From NCBI GenBank assembly GCA_016165875.1, contig JABBOT010000012.1:8401534-8465533 (forward strand): 64,000 nt of DNA, in the 5' to 3' direction. Positions within the stretch are counted from its first letter, which is position 1. Each line of letters starts with the position of its first letter. The DNA comes from Acanthopleura granulata (lineage: Eukaryota > Mollusca > Polyplacophora > Chitonida > Chitonidae). Positions 42,810 to 56,700 of the stretch are shown here, in pieces. The notes under the pieces were generated by a model that worked only from the letters and a program-made list of their open reading frames with translations, was not told the origin of the DNA and made no database searches. The translations under genes were made by a program, and so were the position numbers.

Positions 42810-45800
42810 CTGTTTGTTCAAGATGAGAGACTGGTTTGGTATGGAATTTTCCTGTCTTCGGAATAATCTTGAAATAGGTGTAGTATTTAAAAATTAGTAA
42901 GAAACTCATAGGATGTTTTAGAATTCTAGAAATACTACGATATGTTTTTTGGCCACATTTTGACTAAGGTATACCTTTTGCTGACAGAAGCACACAGAAT
43001 TGGAACAAGGGTAGATGCTAAACTTCCATACTTTTCACAAATTGACATTGTATCGAGGTTTAACTGTACTACTGATAACTATCAGCACTGTCTCTTAACA
43101 ATGAATAATTGTTGTCCCTACCTATTATACAGAAAGTGTCGTACAGAGAGAAGATCGCCATGGGAGAGTAAATGACAGTAGGGGATACCGCTGTCAATTT
43201 AGGACATTTAATATGGCACGGTCGATCAAATCCTGAAAGTCCATCGCTGAATAGATGTATACAAATGCTGGACAGCCTTGGAAAGGCGGACTCATCTGCG
43301 ATGGGCGATGACATGTTCGATGGTTATTCACCTTGCCTGGTGGGACTGATGGTGATATGTGTACCGCTATGGAATATGCATTATATTGGTTCTGGTTTTA
43401 AACGATTTCGGAAATAAAATTATTCACATACTCATTTAGCTCCTTTGATCCAATGCTGTTAATTTAACCGCAATGTTAATCCGTTCAGACTTAAGATGAT
43501 TTGACAAAGTAGCCCTTGGAATGGCCAGTATATTAACTGGCTGAAAACAATGCACGACTGAATTTTCGAGATTCAGAATCACTGCCATCACAAAACTTGT
43601 GCAAAAAGATTGCTGTCTTCTCTGGTCATTTGGCAATTTGGTTCAGCCTGTGTGTAACACGTACTAAAGCTACATGGACGCGACAGAGCAGATGGACGCG
43701 GCTGCTAGCAAGTGATACGGTCAAAAAATACAGTGTAGAGAGATCATCATTAGAGGAGAGCAGAAGGAACTGTAAGGCTTCAGACGGGGAAAATCGCGAG
43801 GAACGCCATTACTATGTGATGAGATATGTTATTAGACGTCTGTTGAAAGCCAGGTCAAGGAAACCAGAGCAAAGAAAGGCCCTCAGCCCAAAAGCCACTT
43901 AAATATTTCATCACAGAGGGTGAGGTTCAATTAGATTGCTGACCGACGTCAAAAATAATCCATGCTCTCTTGAGAAGGAGACAATCGTATTTTATGGGCA
44001 GGTCGTCGGCTTAGGCTCGTGAGTGATAGCCCACGTTAATTATTGGAGATTTCGAGTCTCTTCTGGCGCTGCGCTGCCCAATAAGACAGGCTTCTGCTCT
44101 ATAATATTCATAGATATCGTGTCTGACATGAACATGATCTGAAAAGACAATTAGATATGTTCACATCTCTGCCCTAGGTATAGTATTGCCAGGTGGTGCC
44201 AACGGCTTCTAACTCTCTTGACGGACGAGGGTTTGCACCTGTTCGCAACAAATTTTTTCTGCCCTGTTAAAGTCTGAACGGTTGAAAAGCACATCCGCCA
44301 AGAAACTTGTCTGGGAGAGAAATACTTCATGTGCATCTGAGGTCGTTCCCAGTGTTATACACCATAAGCACTGTAACCAATACAGAAAATGCAAGAGGTT
44401 GAAGAACACCGGTAATCTTCGATCAGATACCATTGGTCAATGCATCATCGCTGATTAAGTTTAACCCACTTTACCATGCGTTTCTTTCCGTAACTCCCAA
44501 TATTACATATTGCATCGCGGAATGATCAAAAAGAGTTTAGTTCATCAAATAATGAAGTTATGTATCAAGTCTGTATCAGAAGCAATGCCCTCCTTGATTT
44601 CAAACGTGATATGTAACATAGGAATATCTTCTGCGTATCCCACTTAACACTTTAACTAACATGACATAAACACAAGAAAGAAACAATAAATGATAAGCCC
44701 ATGATAAATCCGAAGGAAAACTCGCAGAATGGACCTTTGTTACTTATACATCAAAATGTAGTTATGTATGTAAAGTTAAATGAGTCAGACTGAATCTCCC
44801 CCAGCCTTTTCCTCGGCTGTTGATAACGGCCGTGGTATCCCCATGAGGCCGTTGGCCAACGGTTATAACTATAGAAAAGGGGTCATCGTTTTTGCCGTAT
44901 ATGCATATGGAAGATATAATAAGCCAAAGCAGTATTGGCTATGTAACGTTGGGTCAATACATATACATACGCCGGGTTGTAGCTATACAACTGCGTGCAG
45001 CATTGCTAGGGGGCAGAAATAAAAAACTTGCTTTATAAATCTCCCCTGATAATTCTTCGGGTCTCTTTGGCCGACGTAAATTTAACGTCGGGATGGAATT
45101 ATGAACGGCGCGTATAAATATCTCAGTCGTCATATCAATACTTAGCCATGGTATGGGGGTAGGTAATCCAATAATAACGGGAGCGGCATGGCCAGATAAA
45201 ACCAGGGGAAGTCAGCTCTGTGGTACCATCCGAATGGAGAGGCCAGACAATGCTGCCAGAGACATACACGATGTATTATTCTCTAGATGAACCCAGACGG
45301 CCTTTTGGATAAATTTTTCTCGATGAGAAACCTTAAAATGGGCTGTTGGGTGTCTAATCAATACCAGTAAACGGAAAATTTGACTGATCATGTTTTTTTG
45401 GGATGACATTGAAAATAGACTTGTATTAATGTGCGGCTAAGAAACTGTATGCATGGATTCGCCGACAGAATACAGACTAGCTCTCATTTTAATACCAAGG
45501 CTGTTACTTTATATATTTTAATAGGGTGTTCATCACAGATGTGTGCCTCAACGATTATTGAATACATGATAAAGGTGTATCTGAATTTATGCTTTCAAAT
45601 CATTAGCAAACCAAACTAGCTGCACTTTGGTCCGATCGACGAGTTATAATCTATTCCCTATTGACAGACTAGGCGAGGTGGCATTTTCGAGCAAGTGTGG
45701 GACAGAGTTCAATGGGCGAAAATTTATGCCTGATTGAAATAGATGGCCTGCCATAATGAGGAATTGCACCAAAGAGTGCAATGGGTAAATGATATTGCTA

Positions 45801-46130
45801 TAGCGGTATGTCACTTCCTGGAGATTCTACAGGACATTATCTCCTCATCAGGCATGATAGTCATCTTTAATTGCCGAGAACTGTCAGCCAACTGTTCCCA
45901 CTAAACTCAAACTCTAACTTGATGAGCATAAAGAGTTCATTGTTGCTCTCATCCTCGATCGTGTTACGTATGTAATTTTTTCCCACAAATTCGACGGGTT
46001 TTGTTATCGAAAAAATTAATTCCTATGAAACACTGACAGATGGCTCCACCGATTGATTGTTCTATAGTTTGATTGATTAATAATTATTGACTACTGTTGC
46101 ATAGATTTTTGCGCCACATTTACATGCATC
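42810..46130. other. Non-coding stretch, no gene found
   Basis: A 101-codon plus-strand frame (43597-43902) with a basic C-terminus and overlapping minus-strand frames at 44151-44433 are the longest. None has a recognisable domain or convincing splice context. Stretches near 43990-44100 and 45030-45200 look high-complexity and could be regulatory, but I have no evidence for that. Confidence 0.45.
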
Positions 46131-46340
46131 TGACTTTAAAGGAAGGATTGTCTCTCTGTTTGTCTGTTCTTAGAATGTCCTCACAACCGTTGAACCGGCT
46201 TGAAGGGTCTATTACTGTGGACCCAAGGAAGTGCAATATCGACTATGGAAAAATGGCATGAGCAAACTGGGCAATGATGAGCTCACAAATCTTCCAAACT
46301 GGCACTAACTTCGATTGATAATACGTCTTCTGTTTCATAC

Positions 46341-46603
46341 TTTTATTTATTTGATGTGTGCGTTTCACGCCGTACTCAAGAATATTTCACTTATACTACG
46401 ACGGTCAGCATTATGGGATGATGAAACCGGGCAGAGCCCGGGTGAAACCCACGACCGTCCGCAGGTTGCTGGCAGACCCTCCCACGTACGGCCGGAGAGG
46501 AAACCAGCATGAGCTGGACTTCAACTCACAGCGACCGCATTGGTGAGAGGCACGGGGTCATAACGCCGATCTGGCGCACTAACCCCTCGGTCACGGAGGT
46601 CCC
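46341..46603 (-). mobile_element. tRNA-derived SINE, family 1, full length, reverse
   Basis: Tail TTTTATTTATTTGATG, CGTTTCACGCCGTACTCAAG, AATATTTCACTTATACTACG, body GGGCAGAGCCCGGGTGAAAC, CCGCAGGTTGCTGGCAGACC, CTCCCACGTACGGCCGGAGA, GGAAACCAGCATGAGCTGGA, then CGACCGCATTGGTGAGAGGC and the tRNA-like end (CCTCGGTCACGGAGGTCCC). It is among the least diverged copies in the window. Confidence 0.9.
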
Positions 46604-46761
46604 TTCTTCCGTTTCAGGTTTTGTTTTCGTATGAATGTACGACACAATTGCATCCGCATCTAATAAACTTAGCTAACAACATCGCATTTTTTGTTATTTT
46701 CTACATATGCCATTAGGCAAGAGGGCGTCTAAATGGCTATACTGTTTATGCTTTTGCATGA

Positions 46762-46825
46762 ACACATAGATAAACCTAACCTAGGTCACTTGACACGTAG
46801 ATAAATCTAACCTAGGTCAACTGAC
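46762..46825. repeat. 31-bp tandem duplication with AGGTCA words
   Basis: ACACATAGATAAACCTAACC at 46762 and ACACGTAGATAAATCTAACC at 46793, each followed by TAGGTCA(C/A)(C/T)TG. TAGGTCA is a nuclear-receptor half-site word, though such short words occur by chance. Confidence 0.75.
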
Positions 46826-46829
46826 AGGA

Positions 46830-49780
46830 ATCAGTATTTCACTGGTTATGCCTGACCATTTCTCAACTATCACGCTGTCGTCGTTGCGCTGAATTTACTC
46901 TCTCATATTCAGATGTGGAACTTAAGCCATATCTGAACATATTACAAACGTACCTTAAGTTTTCTAAGCGGGCAGGCCCATTAAGACTGTGCTTTAAGTG
47001 ATGAGGGGAAAGACTGGTGCTTAGCACCATGCTTAAGATTTTGTTGGGTCTGTGTCGGCAGTCAGGTCTATTAGTGCCCTTCGCCAGGTGCCTGACAAGC
47101 CTCTTAGCTTAACTCTCCAAGTGATTCACCCTGGTCTAGATTCTAGGCTGACACCTCAACGGCACTGGACCGAAGAGCTGCGTCCAGAACTGTAGTCTTT
47201 AGACCAATGAGTCAACGATGGTTCAAGGTACAGAATGCTGTATGATGGCATTGTCACCCTACGGAATTCTCGCATGCCCAAAGGTTTCCCTTTTAGAAAA
47301 AGCTACCACTACAAGTCCAAGAAACCATGGAGGAACAGAATCTTTATAGATTGGCTGTTTTGCGAAAGGGGCTGCATTACTGGTGCTGTGCATAGAATAT
47401 GTGAGCACTCAAACTACAATAACTGATCTTCAAAACAGTTCAAATCAGATCTAGTAAGTTAAGGGTTTGTAGTTTAATACACTGTCTTATTTTATGTTGG
47501 CATCTTATTGTATTACATACGAATCTTTAGATAAATAGTTACCTTTGTCAGGATAAATTGTCAAATTCATCACCGTGAAATCAACTTTGAAATTGCCAGA
47601 GAAATAAACCTCTCTCAAAAAGTTTTATTTTCAGCATCTTTAAAACCACAAGAATTCAATGGGTTTCCTGTTCCCTGGCAAAGTCTATTAAGGCGAAGGA
47701 TTTGGGATGCTCCCTTATTGCCATTTTTCCCTTTCATTACTGGCAGGTTCCAGAATTTCTGGTTTAACAGCGATCCATTTGAATAGCCACACACAGCACA
47801 TAAAAAACAGTTAGCACCAAATATCTCTAGGCAACATTGTTCAAAAATAAACCCAAGATAAGCTGCAAGCAGTTAAGGTAAAATGGCCGCCCCCTCTGCC
47901 TTAACAACTAACGCGAAAGTAAACTAGATAGAAAAACAATTCTGCACTAATATGTGAAATTGTGTAACTTTTGGATCGGATGTGTTGATAACATGGAGTA
48001 CTCTTGTGTTATAAGGATTATACAGCTAAAATTGAAGCCTTAAACATGTCGGATAAGAGGAAAGTCTTGACAAATGAGATCGACCGATACCCTGTAACAG
48101 TGTTCTCATTATTTTAAAATATTTTTTTTTGCGTGTATTGGACTGAGAGGCAATTTGCTTAATAGGAAGTGCAGTAAGATACGCTCCGCAGTGTACATTG
48201 TACAGGGCTTCCTGTGCGCGAGAACAATGTCATAATGGCGCCCGTTCTGCATTAAGAAACAGACCGGTCACAGAATGCTACCGACAGTGCAGAACGTCCT
48301 TGCCGAGGGGAATGCTTTCTTTCACACTTGTCGCTGTGCCCTCGCTGCTCCTGGTTTTACTGTACACGTTGTAGTCTTTACACTGGCATCATGATGGTCT
48401 CAATCCTTACACAAGCACATTTTTGTAACCTCGGTGCTGTATCACCAGTCATCAACCGAGATTTCTCACATGTAACAAATTTCCACTGTGTTGTTTTGTT
48501 GTTTATTGTGCGTTTTTTCTTTTCTTCCCTAGTATAGTGGCACATCTTTTATAGTATCACTGTACAAACAGATTAAAGTTCACAGTCCATAGACATATAA
48601 CAGTCCACATACTTCTCCAACAGTTAGCATTAAAATTATCAAAGGCACGCCCTACATGTAAGAATCCATGTGTTGTTTTGAAAACATACTTAATTAACGT
48701 GTGAAATATTAGATAAACTGATGTTATATGTGGTTTGGCATTGAATGCTGTGTGAAATGGAATCTATGTACATTAAGGCCAACATGTGACTGAGTGAGTG
48801 CATACCACAGAATGATTGACTGATTCAGGGTTAAGGGACCTCAGATGCAAGGTACTCACGGAGTGGGACTAAGCCCTATCTTTGACAAGGGATTTGGCGA
48901 TTCAACAGCCATTTATTTTTGTGTTGAAGTGGCCAACGGCGCTCGTGTCGTCGTTTTCAGAGTCTTTCATTTGTTGAAGATCACTTTTGTTTCATCAATA
49001 TGGTGTGAACATTTGTGTGGAAAAGTTCGTCAATAGCTCGCCAAAAGTCGTTGGTGTACCTTTATTGTTGGAATTATGCATGGAGAGTGAAGACTATTAG
49101 GTTACACGGAGGATTACATAAATCCATATTTTGTCGCCATTCACAGTTTCCATATTTTCCTCTTATAAATGTTTGAGATACTTTCAACAAATAAAGTAAC
49201 AACGTGTATCGAAAATTGAGGGACTCACAATTAACTTTAATTGCGTAAAACGTTGCCTCGTGTTTAGATGTTCATAGAGTCACAAGGATGAAGCATTCTT
49301 TGTAGAGGCAAGAAATTATAGGAAGAATGGTACACCTCAAAAGAAATTAAAAGGAATGAAACCTTACCGGTGTTTAATGAAAAGGAAAATGAAAGATCAA
49401 ACACAGCTCAAAATTTCAGCACACAACTCGAGGTAGACTACCGCAAGCTACTTCCAAGAATACTTGACTTATATTTTTAGATTTTTTAAAATGAAATAAA
49501 AAGTTTTCAGATATCTGAATTATATATTTATATGCAAGGTGTTGTCAGTGGCTGGGCACTCTGTCGCCGCATCACCTTTCTTTCGTAATATTCAAGTACG
49601 GGCAAAATTTTTGTGATCATTAAGTAATTTGACTATGGGAAAAATATCTTGTGATGTTACAGTACCCAAACAAGGATTGCATAATTGTTAAACCCCACCA
49701 TAGGACTGTGATATTTAACTGCATTTAACAGTGTAAAATGTATTTGTTTAAATAAAAATAAATGATACAATTTTTACATA
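46830..49780. other. Non-coding stretch, no gene found
   Basis: Includes a 63-codon frame at 47235-47426 (LRNSRMPKGFPFRKSYHYKS) with protein-like composition but no domain I can name. A more GC-rich patch at 48180-48310 is the only other contrast. Confidence 0.45.
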
Positions 49781-49825
49781 TAGTTTTCAGTTCTTCGTTT
49801 GATGAACCTAAATTTTTGTCTCATC

Positions 49826-49935
49826 ATATTTAGCTTTCTTCCATTTTAATGATGGCTTCTCGATTAACCTATGTTTTTTCTAGTTATATTTAGCTTTCTT
49901 TCACTTAAATGACGACTTTTCGATTAATCTATGAT
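49826..49935. repeat. 60-bp imperfect tandem duplication
   Basis: ATATTTAGCTTTCTT starts at 49826 and 49886. Both copies go on to TTAAATGA(T/C)G..TT(C/T)TCGATTAA and (C/T)CTATG. Confidence 0.8.
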
Positions 49936-50539
49936 ATAGAAAAAGACTGTATCCAATGTCGCAATCTATTGGTGTACGTGACAGCAATTAGTCATTCGAA
50001 ATACAATTTGGTCTAACACTTTGAAAGGTACATTTCATTAAGCGTTATCCAGATTCTGCCTTTCCTGTTTGCTCTTCCTTTATGGCTGCGGGTGAATGGA
50101 CGCCTGGAGTCGTTGTACTAGACATTTAGTGGATCCATGACTAACTGGTGTCTGGGGACACTGGCAAACACTGGCGACCACACAGCCTGTACCCACACGC
50201 CGACACATCCGGTATATACCTCAGGTGTGCTCTATACCATGCCTAATGTTCCTTAATTGCCAAAGCGCAAGAAAAAAAAACCGAACTTATCAAAGCTTTT
50301 ACCAGCGCTATTCAACTCCGCTGATTTAAGTATAGTGATTCAGTCTTGTGCAGTTTTGTAGGTAGACGGTTCGATGGCGACAGAAGTTCTAATGTAGTTA
50401 AATATAGCTGTAGCTGTTAAGGTAACCGTTCATTCGTTACACACGGCTTAACGGTGTCAATTAAATGACTACTTAGAGCATTACAGTACACGTCTGTCGG
50501 TGGAACATACAGTGAAGGCACGGCGGTAATATTATAGCT

Positions 50540-50615
50540 TTTTGTTGGTTTTATTGGAGTTTAACATCGCTTTCAACATTACTTCAGTCATTTCATCACG
50601 ATGTATACTTCAAAC
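50540..50615 (-). mobile_element. SINE family 3 tail fragment
   Basis: TTGGAGTTTAACATCGCTTT, CAACATTACTTCAGTCATTT and CATCACGATG match the reverse-oriented tail of family 3 (GGGGTTTAACGTCGTATTTA, ACAGTGTTTCAGTCATATGA at 41757). Confidence 0.5.
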
Positions 50616-50619
50616 AAAC

Positions 50620-53600
50620 CGGTTTCAATGCTTGGTACTATCAAGATGGTTTGGTACTGTTTCAGTGAAGTGCCATGCCGAAGACACTGCATATCTTACC
50701 CATTTCGGAAAGAATATAACACACTTCGACCTACTTGGTAAAGCCTGTTTAAGACAGTTTTACAGCATTATAATCCAATTCATATCTACGAGAAGAGCTA
50801 CAATTAAGAAAGTAGAAGCTACAATAAATCTTGTATCATCGTCCCTTGATGCATAGTGACGAGCAACCAAGATTGCTATTGTTAAAACCTTAAGCATACA
50901 CTACAATGGACCGAATACGAGCCTCCAATGGACGCGCAATGGTGTTAGCAGAGCCCAAAGGAAAATAGAATGCCCAGTATTTGATAACTATATTATTAGT
51001 ATGTTACTTTAAAACATCTCTCGTGCACCCAGTTTTACCATCGATTTTAAGCGAATGAAATCTCGTACATTAATTGAATAAAATGAAAAAAAGAGAAAGA
51101 AACCATAATTATCAGTCACAGTGTCAAGCATTTCGATGTGAGTGTGGAGATAATTTATGGTGAAATATTAAATATCAGTTATTTATCAAATACGTTTAAT
51201 TAGAATGGTCGCTGGTAGCCAACCAATAGCATCTGAATTCTTAAATTATGATGCATAAGTAAACGACGTTATATTTGCTGGTTGATTGTTCATTCAGTTG
51301 TAAAAGCAACAAACAGCACGGTATCTTTTATGATTCCTCATGGAAAAGCGATTTTGTCACGTTACAAGTCATGCTATTATTACATATTATTGCGATAACC
51401 TCTGGAAATTGTGCTGCTTATAAACAATGAGACGCTAAGATGCCTTTATGTGGCTGGGTACCTTCAGCTAATGTGTCAATCAGTCAGCCTCTGAAAAGTG
51501 TGGGAGTGGACGACCAAAATTAATAGATGCGATATGAACCCTCTGTTTTCAGAAGAAAAAAAAGTAATACTGCCAGTGGTAATGGAAGACTGGGCGATTA
51601 TATTTAAAATTGAAGTTAAGAAAATGTTTTTATTTTCAATGCGAACCTGTGGCCGTTGTAAACCAAACGTATGGTGGAAATTGTCACCTCTACAGCTTAT
51701 ATAGCTAGTATTGCCTATCCTAAAATGAGCGACCAAAATACACGTTTCGATCGGAGCTAGCACCTGTCAGCGAGGATAACTGTAGTGGAAGGATGAAGAG
51801 ACAGAATTCTATCAGATATGAACATTTGCTAACAATTCGCTTGGGCAGAAAAATTAATAGGCCCATTGTGTGTATTTCTGACTCGGTGAAGTACATTGCC
51901 ACTTTACCAAGAAATTCTCTACAGGAATCAACTCCCGTTTTGTCGGCGGGTTAATTAAAAGGTTGTCAAGGCAATGCTAATTGTTGCCGCCAGACTCCTA
52001 CTTAGAGAATCTGCATACTATGAGAACTGTCCGCTGACCGATACTTTGCCATCCGGCCACAATGGCGACTAATTGACGGTAGCTGACACATGCCCAGACC
52101 TGTGTTAAGTAAATTCCCCGCTCTGCCAATGGGACATATAACTGTCGTTAGGATCAATAGGGTTCCCGGTAAACCGGACAGCCCTCAGTTTTCCGTGCTG
52201 CAATCCCGTGACGCGAGCACGTGTCCAAGCATTAAGAAGGGATGCCACTTTTTCCGCTTATTCACTAAGTCAACACAGCTGCAGCAAACTCAATATTCAG
52301 TTTTCCTGTCACTCGTGGCAAGGTTACGGACAAAACTCTGCCCCGGGGGTGGCCAGCTTAACGGGGGATGGTTGTTTTTATCACACCCCGTGACAGGGCA
52401 CCCTACAGTGAATAATGATTTATTTTATGTCACGACCGATTAAAAACATCTTCGAGCCCGCGAGGTCAATAGCATCTTGGGGTCTGCGGTTCAATTAAGG
52501 CTCGTCGACTCTCGCAAGCGTTATGTAATTGTACGATATGTCGCACAACGAAATAGCATGGAGAAATATCATTTCCGCGGGATCCTTCAAAGGTTAGTTT
52601 CATTGCTCAAGTGTTAACCGAGAGACGGCCGATTAGAGTTCGTGATAGACCAGAGCATGGTCTCGCATGACGCAAATTGGCTGTCCACAAAGAAAATAGA
52701 CACTTTACAGCCACCGACAGTTTTATTGATCAAATGCTCTAGGTGTGCACTCCGAAGCAAAGGCTAGTGGAATATAACAGGCCCTTAGTTCCTCTGGGTT
52801 GTACACATTCGAGGTTATGAAATCAAACAGGGCCTTAGTCCCTTGCTCTGGTGGGACAGTTTCAATTTCTTGCGAACGTGCCTGGAACTGTAATGAGACA
52901 TTACAGCTTTGTGCACTAATCTGCTAAGATAACATAAACCAACTGTATGGCCAATATGAAAGATGCAAATATCATGTAGCTGATATATACGGCACATTTA
53001 TGAACTGAAACACGAAACTGGTGAACTTTTCTGTTTCATACAAAACTAGATTTATGAATAATGCATTACATAAATCTTTTGCTGCGCAGATACATTTCAA
53101 AGTTATTCAAACGGTTCTTGTGGGCAAGGTCTTTTTTGTACAGGCTTTAGTGTACTAAGTGGTGTTGGCCTCCCAGTGTATAGAGATCTACAAGTAAATC
53201 CTACCCCGCCCTGAACCATACTAACGGCAGTACAATGTGTAACTTGGTCCGTTTTTCTAGGGATCAGGCAATATTTAAAGGCAATATTTGAAGGAATCAA
53301 GGAAGCTGTGTCACTTGTTTAACCTAAATAAAAACATTGTACTGTTGAACTGAAGAGAAAATGAATCGCTCTGCTGTCAAGTGGAAATGACAAAAAGGGC
53401 AGTTACTCGGCTGTAAGAGCAACAGGTTAATGTAGCATTTTAGAGAAACAAATATACATCAGAGGCAAGTTACTGTACTGCGTGTGATGCACAACTATGC
53501 GCATCATACTGGTACAAGTGGTCTTCTGCGAACTTGACATTGCGCACACGACGACACGTGCGTCATGGACCATTTGTTGTCACTCAGACCGCACGGTAAG
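50620..53600. other. Non-coding stretch, no gene found
   Basis: A 117-codon plus-strand frame at 52090-52443 is unrecognised. The block 52000-52700 is of higher GC content and high complexity. Confidence 0.45.
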
Positions 53601-53608
53601 TCATGGGA

Positions 53609-53773
53609 ACGTGGGAATCTACAAATTCCCTGGATCTACGAGAAACCTGCGAAGGATGATAATGGGTTTTCCCTGGGCTCTGCCCGGTTTCCTCTGAGCA
53701 TAATGTTGGCCGCCTTCCCGTAACTAAAATATTGTTAAGTAATTCGTAAAACACCAATGAAATAAATAAATAC
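53609..53773 (+). mobile_element. SINE family 1, 5'-truncated
   Basis: ACGTGGGAATCTACAAATTC, GAGAAACCTGCGAAGGATGA, GGGTTTTCCCTGGGCTCTGC, CCGGTTTCCTCTGAGCATAA, TGTTGGCCGCC, TAAAATATTGTTAAGTAATT, CGTAAAACACCAATG and AAATAAATAAATA. Reads on from the family body without the tRNA head. Confidence 0.85.
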
Positions 53774-53779
53774 AAATTT

Positions 53780-56700
53780 CCTGTATAAGGCAAGCTTTGA
53801 ATCCACATTCATGTGCACGTCCAGCGCTTGACCACAGTCGGCTCTTTCGCCCCTTTGTGAAACACTTTGCTGATGAAACGATATGTGATATGAAGACCTA
53901 ACATTAATTTGGAGTATCCAAATTGACAGATATTGATTGATATTTATGAAGTAATCGACAATCTCAATCGTACAATAGTGTACGACATCTCCACACTATA
54001 CCTGGTGTATATTTGGTTAATATAGCAATTATAGTTCTAACGCTTATCTGAAGTTCTAAGCAGATCATAAAGAGTAAGTGATTATCTGATAATCCAGTCC
54101 AAGAGATCCCAGTTCATGTTAGACAGACTTAGGGGATAAAGAAGATAGCCAGATAATCCGCCAGCCTACGGACCGGGTGCTGGAACGACCTTTTCCCTTT
54201 TAACGACTCAGACAAATTTCTGTCTTTATTAATTCCATAACCATGGTCTTTAGAACTGATCCTATAAGTGGCTTGTTCTAACGCTATGATTTTTTTACTT
54301 AGTGCCAAAGCGTCCTCCGCCCCCGAATTATTGGTCTAAAGTAACCAGCAATTCGGTACATTACCCAGGCCCCACGCCCTTATTGCGTGGTAGGAAATGT
54401 TTTGGGACAACGCTGATGCAAGACAATGATTTGTGATGACGTACTCAAATATACTCGTTTAATGAATCTGAATAATACCTGAAAATCCATTACTGACATC
54501 TGTTTTGCTTGAGAAATTGAGTTGATGGAAATATTTTATATCAAAAACCATAAGGTTTTTGTGACGTGTCCTTTTTTCAATCATACATCATCGAGCTCAT
54601 AATTACTTCAATGGCACGTCAGAAAACTGGCCACTCTTTGCCACATTAATCAATTTTTGAACATTTTTAGCTAATCTTTTAGCCTAAAGGGATGTGTTAT
54701 GAGCTGTCCATTACAATGCCAACCACAGTCTGTTGTTCAGTGGACTACTAAGAACTCCAGTGTTCTAATTACCACTTTTTGGCACAAAAAATTAAATTAA
54801 TTATAACTTGGCATTCAGCGCGGACAAATATGCAAATTGCCCTAATGTAATGATACTTCTAGCTTGAAAGCTCGATGTCACGCGTTGTCTTTCAGGATTA
54901 GGTAATTATAAATACTGAGTAATTTTCGATCACACAGAAGAGTCAAATAAACCTCACGTTTTCAAAAATTCAGTAATTTTCGACTAAACATTGAAGACTT
55001 CTTTTCCCATTCGCTGAGGACGAAATACTACAATGCCAAGACTGTTGCCCGGTTAACTTATGACAGAAGGCTGCATTTCGGTGGACAAATAAGAGGAACT
55101 TTGGAGGGTATTGATTCATGATCGTGTAAACCAGAGCCGGTGTGATGGAGCTGGTTGGACACATGTCAAGCCCCACCTTTGAGTCAATCTGTGCGTGGAG
55201 GAATTCGGACAGGCCGCGGTATTGACTCGCCCCAGATCGTGGTTAAGTACCCGAGTCGGACGTCAGCTTGTGACTCGCTCTTCAGCGTGAATACTGCGAG
55301 GGCTGCAAGTTGTGTAAGCTTCACAACAAAGAATCCATTAAAGCAAAAGGAGCAGAGAGCATTACAAGTCCGTCGATTAACTTGGGATGTCATTTTTTAT
55401 TATTCCTCTGACATTGCAAAAACCCCGGAGAATACTTGAGTTATTTCACGTCAGTAATGATTACTCCAAACATGCTTAAGCGGAAGTTCTTCGATCAGAG
55501 CCATTGCTGTAATCCATATATTCTTCGCGAAGAAACAGGAAATTTGGTGTGTTAAAAAATTATGACAGGACAGTGTTCTATTTCTTCAACGTCTTTTCTT
55601 ATTTTTTTCAAGTGCTCATATATATCCGAGGCTTAACCCATAATAGTCTTTTCTGAAAAAATAAAGAACAACAACAACCTTCCCTGACTTCCTGACACAC
55701 CGCAGAGTTGTAACTCGGTCTACATTTTTTTCAAACTCCACCTAAGTTTTGACAAGTATGCGATCTAACATCTCGAGATAGTAATCACCGGGTATGATGA
55801 TTTATTAGAGTTTGTCCGAATCAACCCCCCGCATAGATTTCTTCATCACCTTGACGACAGTTGTCACACACATTATCGATCAATCATTTCAGTGTCAATA
55901 TCCGAGTCTCGAGCTGACAGACGGCTTAAGCGAGAGCCTAATTGTACCAGTTAGTGATACTTCCAACCTACTCACGACTCTCGACAGATTTGACACAACT
56001 ATGTGACCAGACTGTGAACAAGTGAGAAAACAGTCACATCTCGTACAACACAGCGTGATTATTCAGAATTAGCGTGTTTTTCACTTAAACAAGCCTCAAT
56101 CGAACACAAGACAGAATGACCCGAAAAAAAAATGAAAATATTTTCATCATAGCTGTTTCCTTTGGAAAGCAGCTTTTGGGGCTTTATGGAAATATTAAAA
56201 TGAACAAAAAATTTGTTAGATGTTGCAAATCAAAAAAAAATCTGCGTTTCATTCTGCAAGCCACTACGTGCAGTGAACCTTTGTACAATGTTACAGGTAT
56301 AAAGAATCTACTTACAAAAGTCAGGAAAAGCAGTGCGCATTTATGACTTAAATGAGTGACTCTTTCAATATTCTTCCAATAGACATTGAGCAGAAAAGTG
56401 TAAAAGTTTCCTTTCTCTAATGGCGATGGAAGTTGTTTTAATCTGTATTGTTCAAGTCCTCTATACACATAATCGCTTTACGAGAAATGTTTGTTAGACC
56501 TTGATTAGGCCATTAGTCAAGGCCTACTTCCCTCATGAATGTGGCTGTAAAATGCTGGAAATGGTCTGTACATCTTCTGTACATTTCCAAGCTTACCCCA
56601 AAATATTGTCCAATCAACCGAGTCTCAAACAGTGAATTTCGTTTCACTTGTTCCTTTAAAAGAAGAGACAAAGATAGTCATACTTGTCAAAGAGAGATGA

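Noticed and set aside
46140..46320. Possible dispersed repeat (TGGACCCAAGGAAGTGCAAT)
   Set aside because: The wording reminds me of repeats in other aquatic animals, but there is no second copy in the window and no structural hallmark, so I could not support a call.
47235..47426. 63-codon frame with KGFPFRKSYHYKSKKPWRNR
   Set aside because: It looks protein-like and may be a single exon, but I could name no domain and found no matching neighbouring exon.
52090..52443. 117-codon plus-strand frame
   Set aside because: A second overlapping frame is also open, composition is arbitrary, and there is no domain or splice context.
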